Position numbers and translations under genes: made by a program | NCBI GenBank assembly: GCA_043228905.1 | Contig: JBHGNT010000001.1 | Coordinates: 12,338,001-12,402,000, forward strand | Reading direction: 5' to 3' | DNA length: 64,000 bases | Source of the DNA: Azolla caroliniana | Lineage: Eukaryota; Polypodiophyta | In this document: positions 50,024 through 61,150 of the stretch, piece after piece | How positions within the stretch are numbered: the stretch's first letter is position 1 | How the letters are laid out: each line of letters starts with the position of its first letter | The notes under the pieces: model-generated | The model's database searches: none | What the model was told of the DNA's origin: nothing | Seen by the model: the letters and a program-made list of their open reading frames with translations, nothing else

Positions 50024-51522
50024 ACATTCTTTCGGAGCGCTGGAGCCGCGGCAAGTGCTTCCTTCATCTTCCGGACAGACTCCATATGCTCGTCTCTCCA
50101 CTCGAATTTTCGCCCCTTTTTCAGCAACCCGTATAACGGCTCCGCGACATGAGCGTAATGTGGGATCCATATGTGGTAGAACGTGCACGCTCCCAAGAAC
50201 CTCCGAACCTCCGTGGCCGAGCTACAGTCGTTCTTCATCGCGGAGATGGCTTCTACCTTAGCCGGAGACAGTTTCTGGGGGTACGGCCCGCATAGGTGTC
50301 CGACGACCATGATCTCTGATTGCCCAAAGGCCGATTTTCCCCCGGAGAGGGTGAGCCTCGCGCCCTCCAACCTCAGGAGCACCTTTTCGCAGTCATTGAT
50401 GTGTGTCGCCACGAATTTCCGGCATCCGTCCAGTCCGATTGTCTCGTCCCTTTCCTCCACCGGGCATCCCTTGATCGGGACGTCATCCAAAAACGGCATG
50501 GTGATGTCCGGGATACAATCCCTCAGCACTTTGTTCATTGCGTTCACCATGTGAGCCACCGAGTTCGTCCCTCCTTGCGGCAGGGTACACATCCGTACTA
50601 GGCCGAGAGGAGTTCGCATTGTTGTGATGTCTCTGCTCTCTACGGCAAGCTGGAACTGATCGTACCCCGAGTAGAGATCACCGACCGAGTAAATCGACCT
50701 TCCGGCGAAGGCCTCCGCAAACTCGTCTATTGTCGGTCTGATTCCTGCGTTTCGAATGGTCACCTTGTTGACCGGCTGCAGGTCTTGAATAAAGCGCAGC
50801 GTGCCGTCCTTCTTTGGCACAGTAAACCACCGATTCGAGTATGGGGCACTCGACGGTTCGAGGATTCCCATCTCGACCTTCTGCTTTAACAGCTCCATCA
50901 GCTTCGGGATGTGAGCTCTAGGTACTGGAATCGGTTTGAGACTCCACGACACATGCGGTACCGTGAATATCACCATCGGTTCCACGACTGTCGGGTCTAC
51001 GCACCCAATCTCCTCCGGTGAGAATGCGAAAGCCTTCCCGTGCCTTCCGAGCATTCCCCGAAACCAGTCCTCCTCCGCCGGCAGTAAGAAGCCGCCCCCA
51101 CCAACCTTGAGCTCCCGTAGCGTTATGTCGGTGAACGTGTGTCCTATGCGGGTTGGATTTCGTAAACTCGGGTCCAACGCAACCCCTTTTATTCGCAACT
51201 CGTTGCCCTCCGGCAAGGGAGCCGCGACTAGCCTCACCTTCCGGTCCACAGTCTTGTACCTCGTGTCCACCTGGGCCGTCCGATCCGACTCGAGCCCTCT
51301 ACTGAACTCCGCGATGACTTCGTACATCTTTTCCGAACATACCGGAATCGTCCGGTCCTCTTTAAGGACTCCTCCGACTACCTCTCGCAGCTCCCCCAAG
51401 GTATCGTCGAAAGAGACCGCCTCCACAGCTCCGTTGATTTCCTCTCCAAGGCCGAGGATACCACATGCCCGAAGTTGCTCCTCCGCCCTTTTCTTCTTCT
51501 TGCCAACAACGTCGACTATCAT
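50024..51522 (-). pseudogene. Gypsy-2 reverse transcriptase
   Basis: About 500 codons are open. They include the upstream block LVAAPLPEGNELRIKG, the RT core (GILEPSSAPYSNRW, FIQDLQPVNK, YSGYDQFQLA, LPQGGTNS, catalytic PFLDDVPIKG) and the connection region ending at APALRK beside the Copia-C LTR. No internal stop was seen, in contrast to Gypsy-1, so the RT was functional until Copia-C entered. Confidence 0.92.
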
Positions 51523-51647
51523 ACACCCTCCATTGTCGGAGAACCAAAATTTCCTACTTATAGTACAGGTCTTCTTCGCTATCGTACACTTGTGGGGTTT
51601 TCCCGGAGTGTCTGGACTATCGCGGCCCCACGCCTTGATAGCCCTCT

Positions 51648-52643
51648 CTAAAAATCCTCTCGACTTTCGCCCCCGAGGGTCTCGCGGTTCCGCTCATGGT
51701 TCGGTCTCACCGTCAGGAACTGGACCGAGTGACGCCCATCCTGGCTCTTGACCCTTGCATAGGCCGAGCCGTTGTCCAGCACCTTGGTCTCCATCCGTGC
51801 TGCCATGATGTACGGTTCTCCTAGTATAACTGGATGTGAGGACGTCTCCTGTACGAAGAAGTGCTGGTCAATCTCGACATCGCCGATCTTTACTCGTACA
51901 TTCGGGCAGGCTCCATGCAGCTCTTCGGTGGCACGCGTCGCTGCACGTATTTTCCACCCGTGCTTGGTGTTGATCAGCCATTTTCCCTTCTTATAGAAGT
52001 ACATGGACATCAAATTGATTTCTGAACCATGGTCCACCAACGCCACCACCGGTTCATGAACATCTCTGATCTTCACGGGGGTCTCCGTGGTCACTCTGGC
52101 CCAGTGCGGCCTCGAATAGTGGCTCTCCACCAACTCGTCTTCCAGCGCCATGTCCTCTATGTGCGTCGTCCGCACCTCCACCGGCTTCTCCGGTTCTGTC
52201 TCCGTCGACAGCCTCTTCCTCTTCACCAAGTCTACAATGGAGTCGTGGAACTCCTTCTTGGCGATCCCGAGCACTTCCCTCAGCGACAGTTCCACCTTGT
52301 TGTCGAGGATTCGTTCTTCTAGGACCTTTCGTAGGTCCGTGGATCTTTCGATTTCTGTGCCCAGCCGGTACCCGCCCTTCTTGGGATTATCCTGGGCGTC
52401 GGTTACACCGGCCTCATTCCGTCTTTGCCCGAATCGAGTTTCATATCGCTGCGAGGGCCCGGCCCCTCCGATTTTCCCTACCCGCTTGTCCTCCACCAGA
52501 GCCTCGTAGTTTTGACAAGAGGCTTCGACGAAGCCCGTCTTTTCTTCCACCGGGTCACTCCACCCGGTTATCTCCCGGACCCGTTTTTCCGCGCGGTCCG
52601 CCTCTTCTTTCCTTAGCTGTGCGCCGGCGAGACCTTCCAGCAT
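51648..52643 (-). pseudogene. Gypsy-2 protease region
   Basis: 331 codons. The N-terminal part is charged; the retropepsin-like core has VALVDHGSEINLMS near residue 205 and SSHPVILGEPYI near 285. The DHG triplet is shared with Gypsy-1. A frame break to gag lies near 52644-52800. Confidence 0.8.
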
Positions 52644-52802
52644 CGTCGGCTAGAACCCGGCTTTGTTCGTCTTCGGGGACTCGCCACCTCCGACCCGAAT
52701 ACCAGCTGACGCCGAGTAGTGGACGGTCTTCGCGTGACGAGCCGCCGCCTCCTCCATCAACCTTTTCATACCCCCTCGCCCGACGTTCAGGTTCAAGGCC
52801 CT

Positions 52803-53774
52803 TCAGGTCTCGCTGGCGTGCACCCGACCGTTCCACAGGTACACCACGTTGCTTCTCATCGCCTCGGCGAAGTCTCCGTAGTCCTTCCGGATGTGCCCAA
52901 CCGCATCACACCACATGCACCTGTTTTCAGCCAGAGGTCGTCGGTCACGGGCCTGTTCGCCACCATCCCTCCGTGCCTGGGCGATCTGGAGATCCTTTAC
53001 CATCCGTGTCACCTCCTCCAGAGCTGCTCCCCCGGACGAGCCCTTGACCATGCCGGTTGAAGCCGACCCGGTCTCGAGCCAATCTCGGGTCTCTTCCCTT
53101 CGCATTGGTGGTGTTGGCTCGAGCTTCCTTACTGCGACAGAGCCCGCCCTTGTCGATCCTTTGTCAACCCATTCCCGCCGTTTGTCGAAACGGCCACAGA
53201 CCCTTTTCACCACGGCCCAATCGGCCGTCAGCCCGTCATCAGTCTCCAATAGGAGGCCTACCTGCTCCCGATCCCGCTCGTCAACCGACTTAACAAACAA
53301 TAGGACACGGCTTGTGTCCAGAACGGTCTGGTCAAGCACTGAGAGGCGCGCGAAGAGTTCCTCAAACTCCCGAAGGAGCACTAACGCGTTCCTTCCTTTG
53401 TCAGGGGTCTCCACCCACTCCATGAAGTCCCGCTTCGAAAGTCGAAGCGCATCTTCAAGCCCGTATCTTTCGAGGAGCCGACCTTCGAACTCCTCCCAGG
53501 TCCGGCTCTCGGCCCGTACCTCGAGCACCTCCGTATGGATGCCCGGCATCGCCACTCGAGGGAATCCGGCTAGACGCCTCTCTTCCGGAATGTCCCTCAT
53601 TACCATCTCAGCCCGGTAGGACGCCAAGTAGCTCGTGGCATCCTTCCCATTAAACTGGCCGATCGTACCGACAACCGCCTCGATAGCCCTATCAAGGGCG
53701 TCGGTGCCTTCGCGCGCACTCACTATACGGTCCACAGCCGAAGCCATGGCTTCTGCGAAGTCCGACCCCCTCAT
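52803..53774 (-). pseudogene. Gypsy-2 gag
   Basis: 323 codons open from an ATG at 53772-53774. It contains SRTWEEFEGRLLERYGLEDA and a CCHC knuckle CMWCDAVGHIRKDYGDF, in which the last Cys has become Tyr (Gypsy-1 keeps Cys). The stop near 52801 cuts it off from the HASET continuation seen in Gypsy-1. Confidence 0.85.
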
Positions 53775-53892
53775 CTTCTACTCCTCTGCCGCCTGTTCAC
53801 GTCGGGTTCACCAAATATGTCGCGTTGCTACGCGCGTGCGTGGAGAACAAGGCGGGACAACTGGGGTCTTGGACCGAGGAATAGGTGAGGAA

Positions 53893-56508
53893 AAGAGATA
53901 GATAGATAGATAGATTATATTATCGTCTTCGGAGGTCAAATATGACCTATGAGACCAAAAATATTACATTTCACGTGATATGTGTGAAAGTGAGTAGTGA
54001 CTCTCGATGTTCAAGAACTTTACCAATGAATGTTGCAATCAAGAGTGCACATTGTGGTTGTGAGAGGAATTCATGCAAAGATTGGGCTCGATCGAAGAGA
54101 TGTGTAAAGCATGGTCGAATATGATCAAAGGCAGAGCATTGTATCAAAGTGTGATACTCAGACTAGCGAACTTGTTTAGGGCAAAGTGCGCATAGCCGAC
54201 CACTCTCATCACTTGTACCCCAACGCCCTGTTTCACATCGCAATGCATGTGAGCTAAGTCGCATGGAAGCAATGGTTCGAATGGAAGATAACGGTATGGG
54301 CTCTAACATGTATGGATGTGTACGATTTCCCCGTTCCGCGAAGAATATGGTTTTGTAGTTAGGTGCAACATGTGTAGTATAATGTGTGAAGCGTGAGCCT
54401 CCACATTTGTCCCATGTCATGATACATTGGCGTTGCAAAAATGCCTCATTTACAGAGGAATCTAATGATGCATCATGAAGCAAGTGTCTCGCATCCCATC
54501 TACCAAACCATTTTTCTATATCTTGCATCCAACCGGAACACAAAATTTTGCTTTTATGCGTCTTTTGGATCTTTTTGCTTGCTTCCCACGCAATTCTAGG
54601 AAGTCGATGTGAGGGACTTTTTTGAACCTTAAGCATGTATTCAACAACCCTTTCCATGGCCATGATCTCAATGGGAAGCGATCCCGTCTCAAGGAGGAGG
54701 AGGGTGTAGGGCGTTTGTTTCTTAACTTGTAGAAACTTGGTAAGAAAATGCTTTTGGACATTTTCAAACTCTTTCCACATAGATTTAGGGATGCTACCAC
54801 CCCATACTTCCACCCCATAGAGAAGCACCGGTGTCACCAAAGTGTCGAAAAGATATTTCTTGAGGACCCAACACTTAATATCTCCAAGATTGCATGTGTT
54901 CTCAAATGCATAGTATGCTCGCTTGCCCGCCTCTAAGCGGCGTGTAGCACATTCATTCCATCTATGATTTGAAGGAACTTCAAGGCCAAGATATTTGAAG
55001 CTTTCTACACATTCAAGTGGCTCATTGTTGTACATAATGCATGGTTTATCTCTTTTTTGGCTCTTCACAAGCATAATCTTTGTTTTAGAGCTATTGACAC
55101 TTAATTTAGTATGCATGCAAAATTTTTCCAATGCCTTCATAAGCTTTTGTGCATCTCCTAAAGTATTTGCAAAAAGCACTACATCATCTGCATATAGCAA
55201 AAGCATAATCACAACATTCCCAATGGCAACTTCTTCAACACATTCTTCCTTTGCAAACTTGGTAACCATTTCTTCCAATTCATCAATGCATAGACCAAAT
55301 AGTGTTGGTGAGAGTGGGCATCCTTGCTTAACACCAATAGTGCTTTTGAAAAAATCTGAAAGTTTACCTCTCATGCGCACACAACATATAACCTTCTCAT
55401 AAATTCGGGAAATTGCAAGCATATATTCACTTGGCACCTCAAGTTCTTCCATTCGCCTCCAAAGATGCTCACGAGGTACCATATCAAAAGCTTTCTTGAA
55501 GTCTACAAAGCAACAATATAAACCTTTACCTCTAAGGCGACTTTCCTCCGTTAATACTCGAAAGGTGATAAGGTGATAAATGGTGCTATGGTGTTTCCGA
55601 AAGCCAGCTTGTCCATAAGCTCTCTTACCACTTTTTTCAGCCCATACACTTATCTTTGATTCCATTATACATCCAAATAGTTTTGCCATTAATGAGCCAA
55701 CCATGATGGTTCGATAGTTGTTTACATTATTTATATCTCCACCTTTATGTAAAGGTTTGATCCAATTTGTAGTCCAATCGTACGGCATACCATGTTGCAA
55801 TGCATCATTAAACATATCGCTTATCCATATATGTGCTTCCTTTCCCGTCCATTTGAGCATTTCAGCCTTTATACATTGAAGATCGCTTGCCTTTCGAGAG
55901 GCCAATTTCTTAAGTCCTATGCATATATCTTCAATTGTAAAGAAGGGAGGCATATGTGAAAGAGAACCATAACACATCATCTTTCCAGCAAGAGATAACT
56001 CATATAAATTCTTACAATGCATAGACAAGTCGTGAAGAGTTAAGTCACCATAACTCTCAACACGTTTTCCCTTTAGATTTCCCCAAAATTTAGCACATGC
56101 ATGTGCTTTCTCTTGCGTTTGGATAAGTTGTTGAGTAACTTCCCATATTCTTCTCTTTCTTTGAATAAGCCTTTTATACTCATGCAAATGCTTTTGGTAA
56201 TTCTCTTTATCCTTAACTACATCCAAAACCATAAGGCACTTTCGAGCTTCATGACATTCTTTATCAAACCATTTTTTCCTAAGTTTCTTGGTGCATTTCC
56301 AAGATGTGCGATTGGTCGAAAAACATTTGTTTGTACATGAGAGAATGACTTTCTTGAAAGCTTCCCATTTGCATTCTAGTGTGGCACCATGTTGTATCTT
56401 TGTCATTTGTAACATATCCTCAACCATCTTGGAATACATGGGTGCTCGCTTAAGGTTCATGCTCAAGTGCGGTTGTTTATTATCTTCAATAGCCTTCTCA
56501 CAATCAAA
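53893..56508 (-). mobile_element. LINE-G: 5'-truncated L1-like element
   Basis: It begins at the (TATC)n tail on the left (plus 53893-53917 as GATA) and ends at 56508. That point corresponds to the start of the RT half of the LINE at 18361, so the endonuclease is missing. 5' truncation of this kind is typical of LINE insertion. A clear target duplication was not found. Confidence 0.88.
54163..56508 (-). pseudogene. LINE-G reverse transcriptase ORF
   Basis: About 780 codons read without a stop. They include KPLHKGGDINNVNNYR (RT motif 0-1), GQAGFRKHHST, CCFVDFKKAFDMV, GVKQGCPLSPTLF, LLYADDVVLF (YADD at 55183-55194) and a C-terminal RLCALCPK Cys pair. A TAG near 54163 ends it before the second Cys/His half. 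The RT is well preserved, pointing to recent insertion, but without its endonuclease and promoter the copy cannot move by itself. Confidence 0.9.
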
Positions 56509-56688
56509 GGAGGGAGGCCGTTTCACCCGTTTACATCACATTAATTCTCTGTCCTTTCGGACAGAGATACTCCTCGATTTCCCTTATAGAATATTGCTAC
56601 CTAGGATTTAACCTTTGTGCCTACCTATCTACTATACGACAAGGGACGTGCCCACGTGTAAGGGCCGGTTCGCACACACTATACACGG

Positions 56689-57622
56689 TGTCGTGCCTTT
56701 CGGCTCCGGATCATTTGCGTGAGTCGGGTGGGAACCGCTGGGGTTTTGGACTAGGAAGAGGAGAGTTTTAAGGCTAATCTAGTTATGAATATGAATAGAT
56801 TATAAGAAAGAGATATAGAAACTTGTGAATCCCACAAGTATAATTGTTTTAGTTTATCTAAATCGTAGTAATAAATTGAAATAATTTAGAATAGATTAGA
56901 GTAGATTGAGAAAAGAGATCAAACCTTGTGAATCCCACAAGTATTACATTAATCAATATTTATGTAAGAATATGAATTTAGATTGAAAGAGATAGATTAT
57001 CTTAAACTTCGTGAATCCCACGAGTATATTTTATTAATTGGTGTTTTAGGAAATATATCCAATTTCCCAAATATTTCACACACCTATTACATTGTGCTCC
57101 CCATCCTTATGTAGTGATGGGAGAGACTAAGCATAGCTACATGCTTTTTTCTAATATGTTCATGCACACTAAATGTGCATGTGATGCTTTTCTAATCCTT
57201 GCTTTTATTTGCTAAATATAGTGCTCATGCACGCTAGATGTGCATGAGTCACTTTTTAGTTGCTTGCGTTTTTCTATAAAATATTGACGCACTCTAAAAA
57301 TACATGATTTACCTTTTAATAAAGGTAGGCGCAAATAAAGCACTTATAGTTATTAAATCTATTTATAGAACACTAAAGATAAGGTAGCATAATGGTAAAG
57401 TTGAGATTTGGCTACGTGGAGGTACATGGTTCAAATCCTGCCCTAAGCACGTGATAAATATCTTGATATTCTTATTTTATTTATTGGTGATAAATATCTT
57501 AATATTCTTATTTTATTTATTTATATGTAATTAAATCGGTTATATTATTTTTACTTTTTCACGTAGTGTACGAAATACACTACGACAACGGTTTGCGCCT
57601 AGGGACAGTTTTCTTCACGACA
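56689..57622 (-). repeat. Second gypsy-type LTR next to Gypsy-2
   Basis: It starts TGTCGTGCC and ends TTCACGACA; its right end GCCTAGGGACAGTTTTCTTCACGACA matches the end of the Gypsy-1 LTR (GCCTAGGGACAATTTTCTCCACAACA). Its left part resembles the LTR part next to the primer site (CCGCTGGGGTTTTGGAC). It is followed at once by the Copia-A RT. No internal gypsy sequence separates it from 56688, so it is a solo or rearranged LTR of a related subfamily. It holds the SINE-like piece at 57380-57440. Confidence 0.6.
57380..57440 (+). repeat. tRNA-derived SINE-like head
   Basis: A-box-like TAGCATAATGGTAAAG at 57385 and B-box GGTTCAAATCC at 57428-57438 have tRNA spacing. Confidence 0.6.
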
Positions 57623-58890
57623 ACGCGTAGAAACACGACATCGACTACAATGAGACGTTTGCGCCGATCGCGAAAATGACGACCGTCCGTGTTTTGCTCG
57701 CGGTAGCTACGGCAAAGGGGTGGCACTTACATCAGATGGATGTAAAGAATGCGTTCCTGCAAGGTGAGCTTGAGGAATAGGTGTACATGGTACAGCCCCC
57801 CGGATTTCACTCCGGAACGAACACGTCGGCAATGTGCCGATTGAAGAAGTCCCTTTACGGACTGAAGCAAGCCCCACATGCCTGGAACGTGAAGATCACG
57901 CAGCAACTGCGTCGAATGGGCTTTGCAACGTCAAAATCGGACTCTTCCCTGTTCATCCGGAAAGGTCGACTCGGTCCGGTCAGTATTTTACAATATGTTG
58001 GTGACTTGGTCATCACCGACGCCGACCTAGGAGAAATCGACTGCGTGAAGCTCCAGCTTGCGGCATCGTTCGACATGAAGGATCTAGGGGATCTTCATTA
58101 CTTCCTCGGGATCGAAGTGATCCGTACCCCCGAAGGCATATTGATCAGCCAACGCCATTATGTGTTGAGTATGCTCTTCAAATTCGGGATGGCCGACTGT
58201 AAGTCTGTCTCAACTCCTCTAGATAGAACCGTCAAGCTTCGCCCCAATTCCGGAAAGGTATACGACCCGACGAGGTTCTGACAAATTGTCGAAAGCCTTA
58301 TCTACTTGACAATCACCCGACCCGATCTTAGTTATCCGGTTGGGGTGATCAGTCAGTTCATGGCGCGACCTACCGAGGAGCACCTTCAGTGTGCGCAACG
58401 CGTACTGCGGTATGTAAGCGGCACTAAGGACCGGGGATTGCTATATCGAATTGGTACAACCTCGCAGTTGGTTGGCTACACCGATGCTGATTGGGCTGGC
58501 AACGCCGCCAATCGCCGATCCACGTCCGGATACACGTTCTCTCTTGGGAGTGCTGCGATAGCGTGGAGCAGTAAGAAGCAGCCGACAATTGCATTGTCGA
58601 GCACCGAAGCTGAGTATCGAGGAGCGGCTGTCGCGACATGCGAAGCCATATGGTTGAAGTGGCTACTTAAGGATCTGCAGGTGGAGGTGTCCGATCCAAC
58701 GACTATCTACTACGACAACCTCAGCACATCCAACTCGCCAAGAAACCTGTTTTCCACGCCCGGACTAAGCACATTGAGGTGCACTACCATTTCGTCCGTG
58801 AACGTGTTCTCTCCAGTGAAGTCAAACTTCAGTATGTTCCGACGGATCGGCAGACCGCCGACATCTTCACCAAGCCTCTTGGTCTGGACA
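57623..58890 (+). pseudogene. Copia-A reverse transcriptase and RNase H
   Basis: It resumes inside the RT at the segment before ETFAPIAKM and runs through [19 protein letters not shown], RNase H ([23 protein letters not shown]) and TADIFTKPL. The catalytic YVDD box reads YVGD (58000 region), an Asp-to-Gly loss. Stops lie at 57628, 57778 and 58279, and a frameshift near 58730. Confidence 0.92.
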
Positions 58891-59345
58891 AGTTGCGACA
58901 ATTCTCGGGAGCGCTTGGGTTGCGTCACCTCAACGTGCCAAACTTGAGGGGGGGAGATGTCCACGGAAGGGGGAGAGAAGACCGCGACGCCGAGTCGGAT
59001 GACGAATTCAACTTCGGATCGACTGAAGAAGCTGAGGGCGGATCTGCGGAAGAGTCCAAAAGCGGACATAAGGGGAGAAGCCGAAAGAAAGAGCCGAAGC
59101 CAACCAAGCATGGGGGAGATGACGCCGTCAAGGGCGAGAAGACCGAAGACGAGTTGGAGATAGCCAACTCAGACGAGAGCGAAAACCGATCGGAGGTAGC
59201 CGAGTCGGTTCAGATGTTTGATTCGGATACACTGAATCAATCGAGGGCCAAGCGGAAAAGAAGGCAACAGGAGAAGCGCCAACACCGTGACAGCAAGGGA
59301 GCTGTGAAGGGCTGTGGGAGCAAACAAGCCGACCGGAAGGGTTGA
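58891..59345 (+). pseudogene. Copia-A charged C-terminal tail
   Basis: About 150 codons after RNase H, open until a TGA at 59343, are rich in Glu, Asp, Lys, Arg and Ser. They align almost throughout with the tail of Copia-C (for example [32 protein letters not shown]). The basic cluster RAKRKRRQQEKRQ resembles a nuclear localisation signal. No known domain was recognised. Confidence 0.85.
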
Positions 59346-59443
59346 AGCGCGCGGAGTCGAACAGGCCGAGGAGCGCGAGCGAGGCGTGGAGCCAAGAGGA
59401 ACCGGAGCGATGATCCAGAAGATCCCGAAGAGCCTCAAGTTGA

Positions 59444-59456
59444 GCTTGAGGGGGAG
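59444..59456 (+). promoter_or_regulatory. Polypurine tract of Copia-A
   Basis: GCTTGAGGGGGAG directly precedes the 3' LTR, as in Copia-C. Confidence 0.9.
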
Positions 59457-59893
59457 TGTTGAGAGACAAGCTCAACATCAGCCGGATCGGCTGAGCAAGC
59501 CGAGGACCGGATCGGTTGGGACCGATCGGTTAGGCCGGACCGGTGCGTAAAACGGATACGCAAACTGGTGCATAACGAGAGGCCGTATCGGTGTGTAAAC
59601 CGAAAGGCCGTTAGAGAGATATTCCTCGTAAGGAATAGTTTTGGGAGTAAGTGTCAAGGCTCATTTATGAGCAGTCAAGTACTGTCAATACTTGTGTCAG
59701 CCCATTGTCAGGGCTTGTATAAAAGGTGCTCACTGAGTACGTTGTATACACAGAGAATTAGTTTTTTGAATTGAATTTCTTGTGTATTCTCTCTCTATCT
59801 CTCCCGTGTACTGTGTATACTCAAGCTCTCCATTAAACCTGCATATTTTTTGTGTGTTTGGTTTTCTATTGCTTTTGCACATAATCTTTTACA
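59457..59893 (+). repeat. 3' LTR of Copia-A
   Basis: 437 bp, starting TGTTGAGAGACAAGCTCAAC and ending ATAATCTTTTACA, then ATAAC. Same length as the 5' LTR, about 30 differences. Confidence 0.95.
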
Positions 59894-60401
59894 ATAACCA
59901 TCCAAGAGACTCAACGGAACAATGATACATAAGATTAGTAGTCACTTGTAACAATGGTGTTTGACACCTTAAACTCCAATCAATCCACAGTTGTTCTCCT
60001 GTTTGTAGAGGTAAGGGACCTTGCATCAATGTAATATTTTGTAGTTGTTGCCAAATAAACCCATAATTAGGCGGGATGCGTAATAATTGACATGCTTCAG
60101 TAAACTCCAAAATTCTTTGAGATGGAACCTCAACTATATCTCCCGCCTCTTTGACCCCCAAACGAAACAAACGATTAAATTGAGAACACAATCTCTCCTT
60201 TTTTGGCCAACATAATAACCAAGAAGACACGAGTAACTCTTTTTGCAAAGAGTTACAATGCTCTCTACTAGATGATGGTTTCCATACACATAACAAGAGT
60301 GCTTCTTGCCATGAGGAAACTAAGTGTTGAACACATGAAGAACCCGGAATCCTAAGTGAAATACATCCATTCAGTAATTGCCACCATGAAGCCTTAATCA
60401 T
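59894..60401 (-). pseudogene. LINE-F, part upstream of the Copia-A insertion
   Basis: A 170-codon minus-strand ORF that ends exactly at the Copia-A 3' LTR. It has IKASWWQLLNG and a Trp-rich segment typical of the stretch between RT and zf-RVT in plant LINEs. Its frame continues at 38856 when the duplicated ATAAC is counted once. Confidence 0.8.
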
Positions 60402-60456
60402 TGTCCTCCCATGTGTTAAACCCTTGTTCTCAATGAAATATCGAACAATAGATATC

Positions 60457-61150
60457 TGTCACAGAATGTGAATATCAAGGTTTGAACTTGTGACCTTCAA
60501 ACAATGGTCTTACACTTCAACCATTGCACCAACTCATTTTCATTAATAATTACATTTTCATATTATTATTATTCAAGAACTCTAGAGCACTAGACACATT
60601 AGATGACCGCCAAATGGCATGCACCTTGTACGCCAAGTGGTGCACAACATATATACCAAATGGCGATCATGCACATTCTGATGTACAGTATATAAGTCGA
60701 AGATCTACTTAGTGTTGAACCATTCCGGTTCAACACCAGTCTTCAGCAACCTTGTAATCTCGGTTTCCGGTAATAGAAATTCTTGTATTTTTGTCTTGTA
60801 AACGTCTTCTCGTTTGTTATTATCTTCTTTTCTTCGAAATCGACCTTGTCTTCGAAGCTTGGGTCGCGACAGTTTGAACTGGAATGGTTCAACACTAAGC
60901 AGATCTTCGACTTATATACTGTACATCAGAATGTGCATGATCGCCATTTGGCATACATGTTGTGCGCCACTTGGTGTACATGGTGCATGCCATTTGGCGG
61001 TCATCTAATGTGTCTAGTGCTCTAGAGTTCTTGAATAATAATAATATGAAAATATATTTATTAATGAAAATGAATTGGTGCAATGGTTGAAGTGTAAGAC
61101 CATTGTTTGAAGGTCACAAGTTCAAACCTTGATATTCACATTTTGTGACA
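60457..61150. repeat. Long inverted repeat, two 270-bp arms
   Basis: Arm 60457-60726 is the reverse complement of 60881-61150 with few mismatches; the spacer is 154 bp. The outer 60 bp of each arm resemble a tRNA-derived SINE head (B-box-like GTTCAAACC). The inner ends hold TGTTGAACCATTCC followed by GTTCAA, itself a small hairpin. No transposase or LTR coding sequence is inside. Confidence 0.9.

Larger units (their letters stand above)
53818..56688 (-). repeat. 5' LTR of Gypsy-2, split by LINE-G
   Basis: The left piece 53818-53892 matches the start of the Gypsy-1 LTR (TGTCG.GTTG.TACGCGCGTG). The right piece 56509-56688 matches its U3 part (TGTCCTTTCGGACA, CTACCTAGGATTT, GCCCACGTGTAAGGGCCGG). 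LINE-G fills the gap. Confidence 0.75.

Noticed and set aside
50936-51751. 271-codon plus-strand frame
   Set aside because: Antisense of Gypsy-2 RT, and the same antisense frame is open in part of Gypsy-1 because of shared codon bias.
52891-53619. 242-codon plus-strand frame
   Set aside because: Antisense of Gypsy-2 gag.
60713-60894. Short LTR or TIR element TGTTGAACC...GGTTCAACA at the centre of the inverted repeat
   Set aside because: The flanks are reverse complements, not direct duplications, so the ends are explained by the inverted repeat itself.
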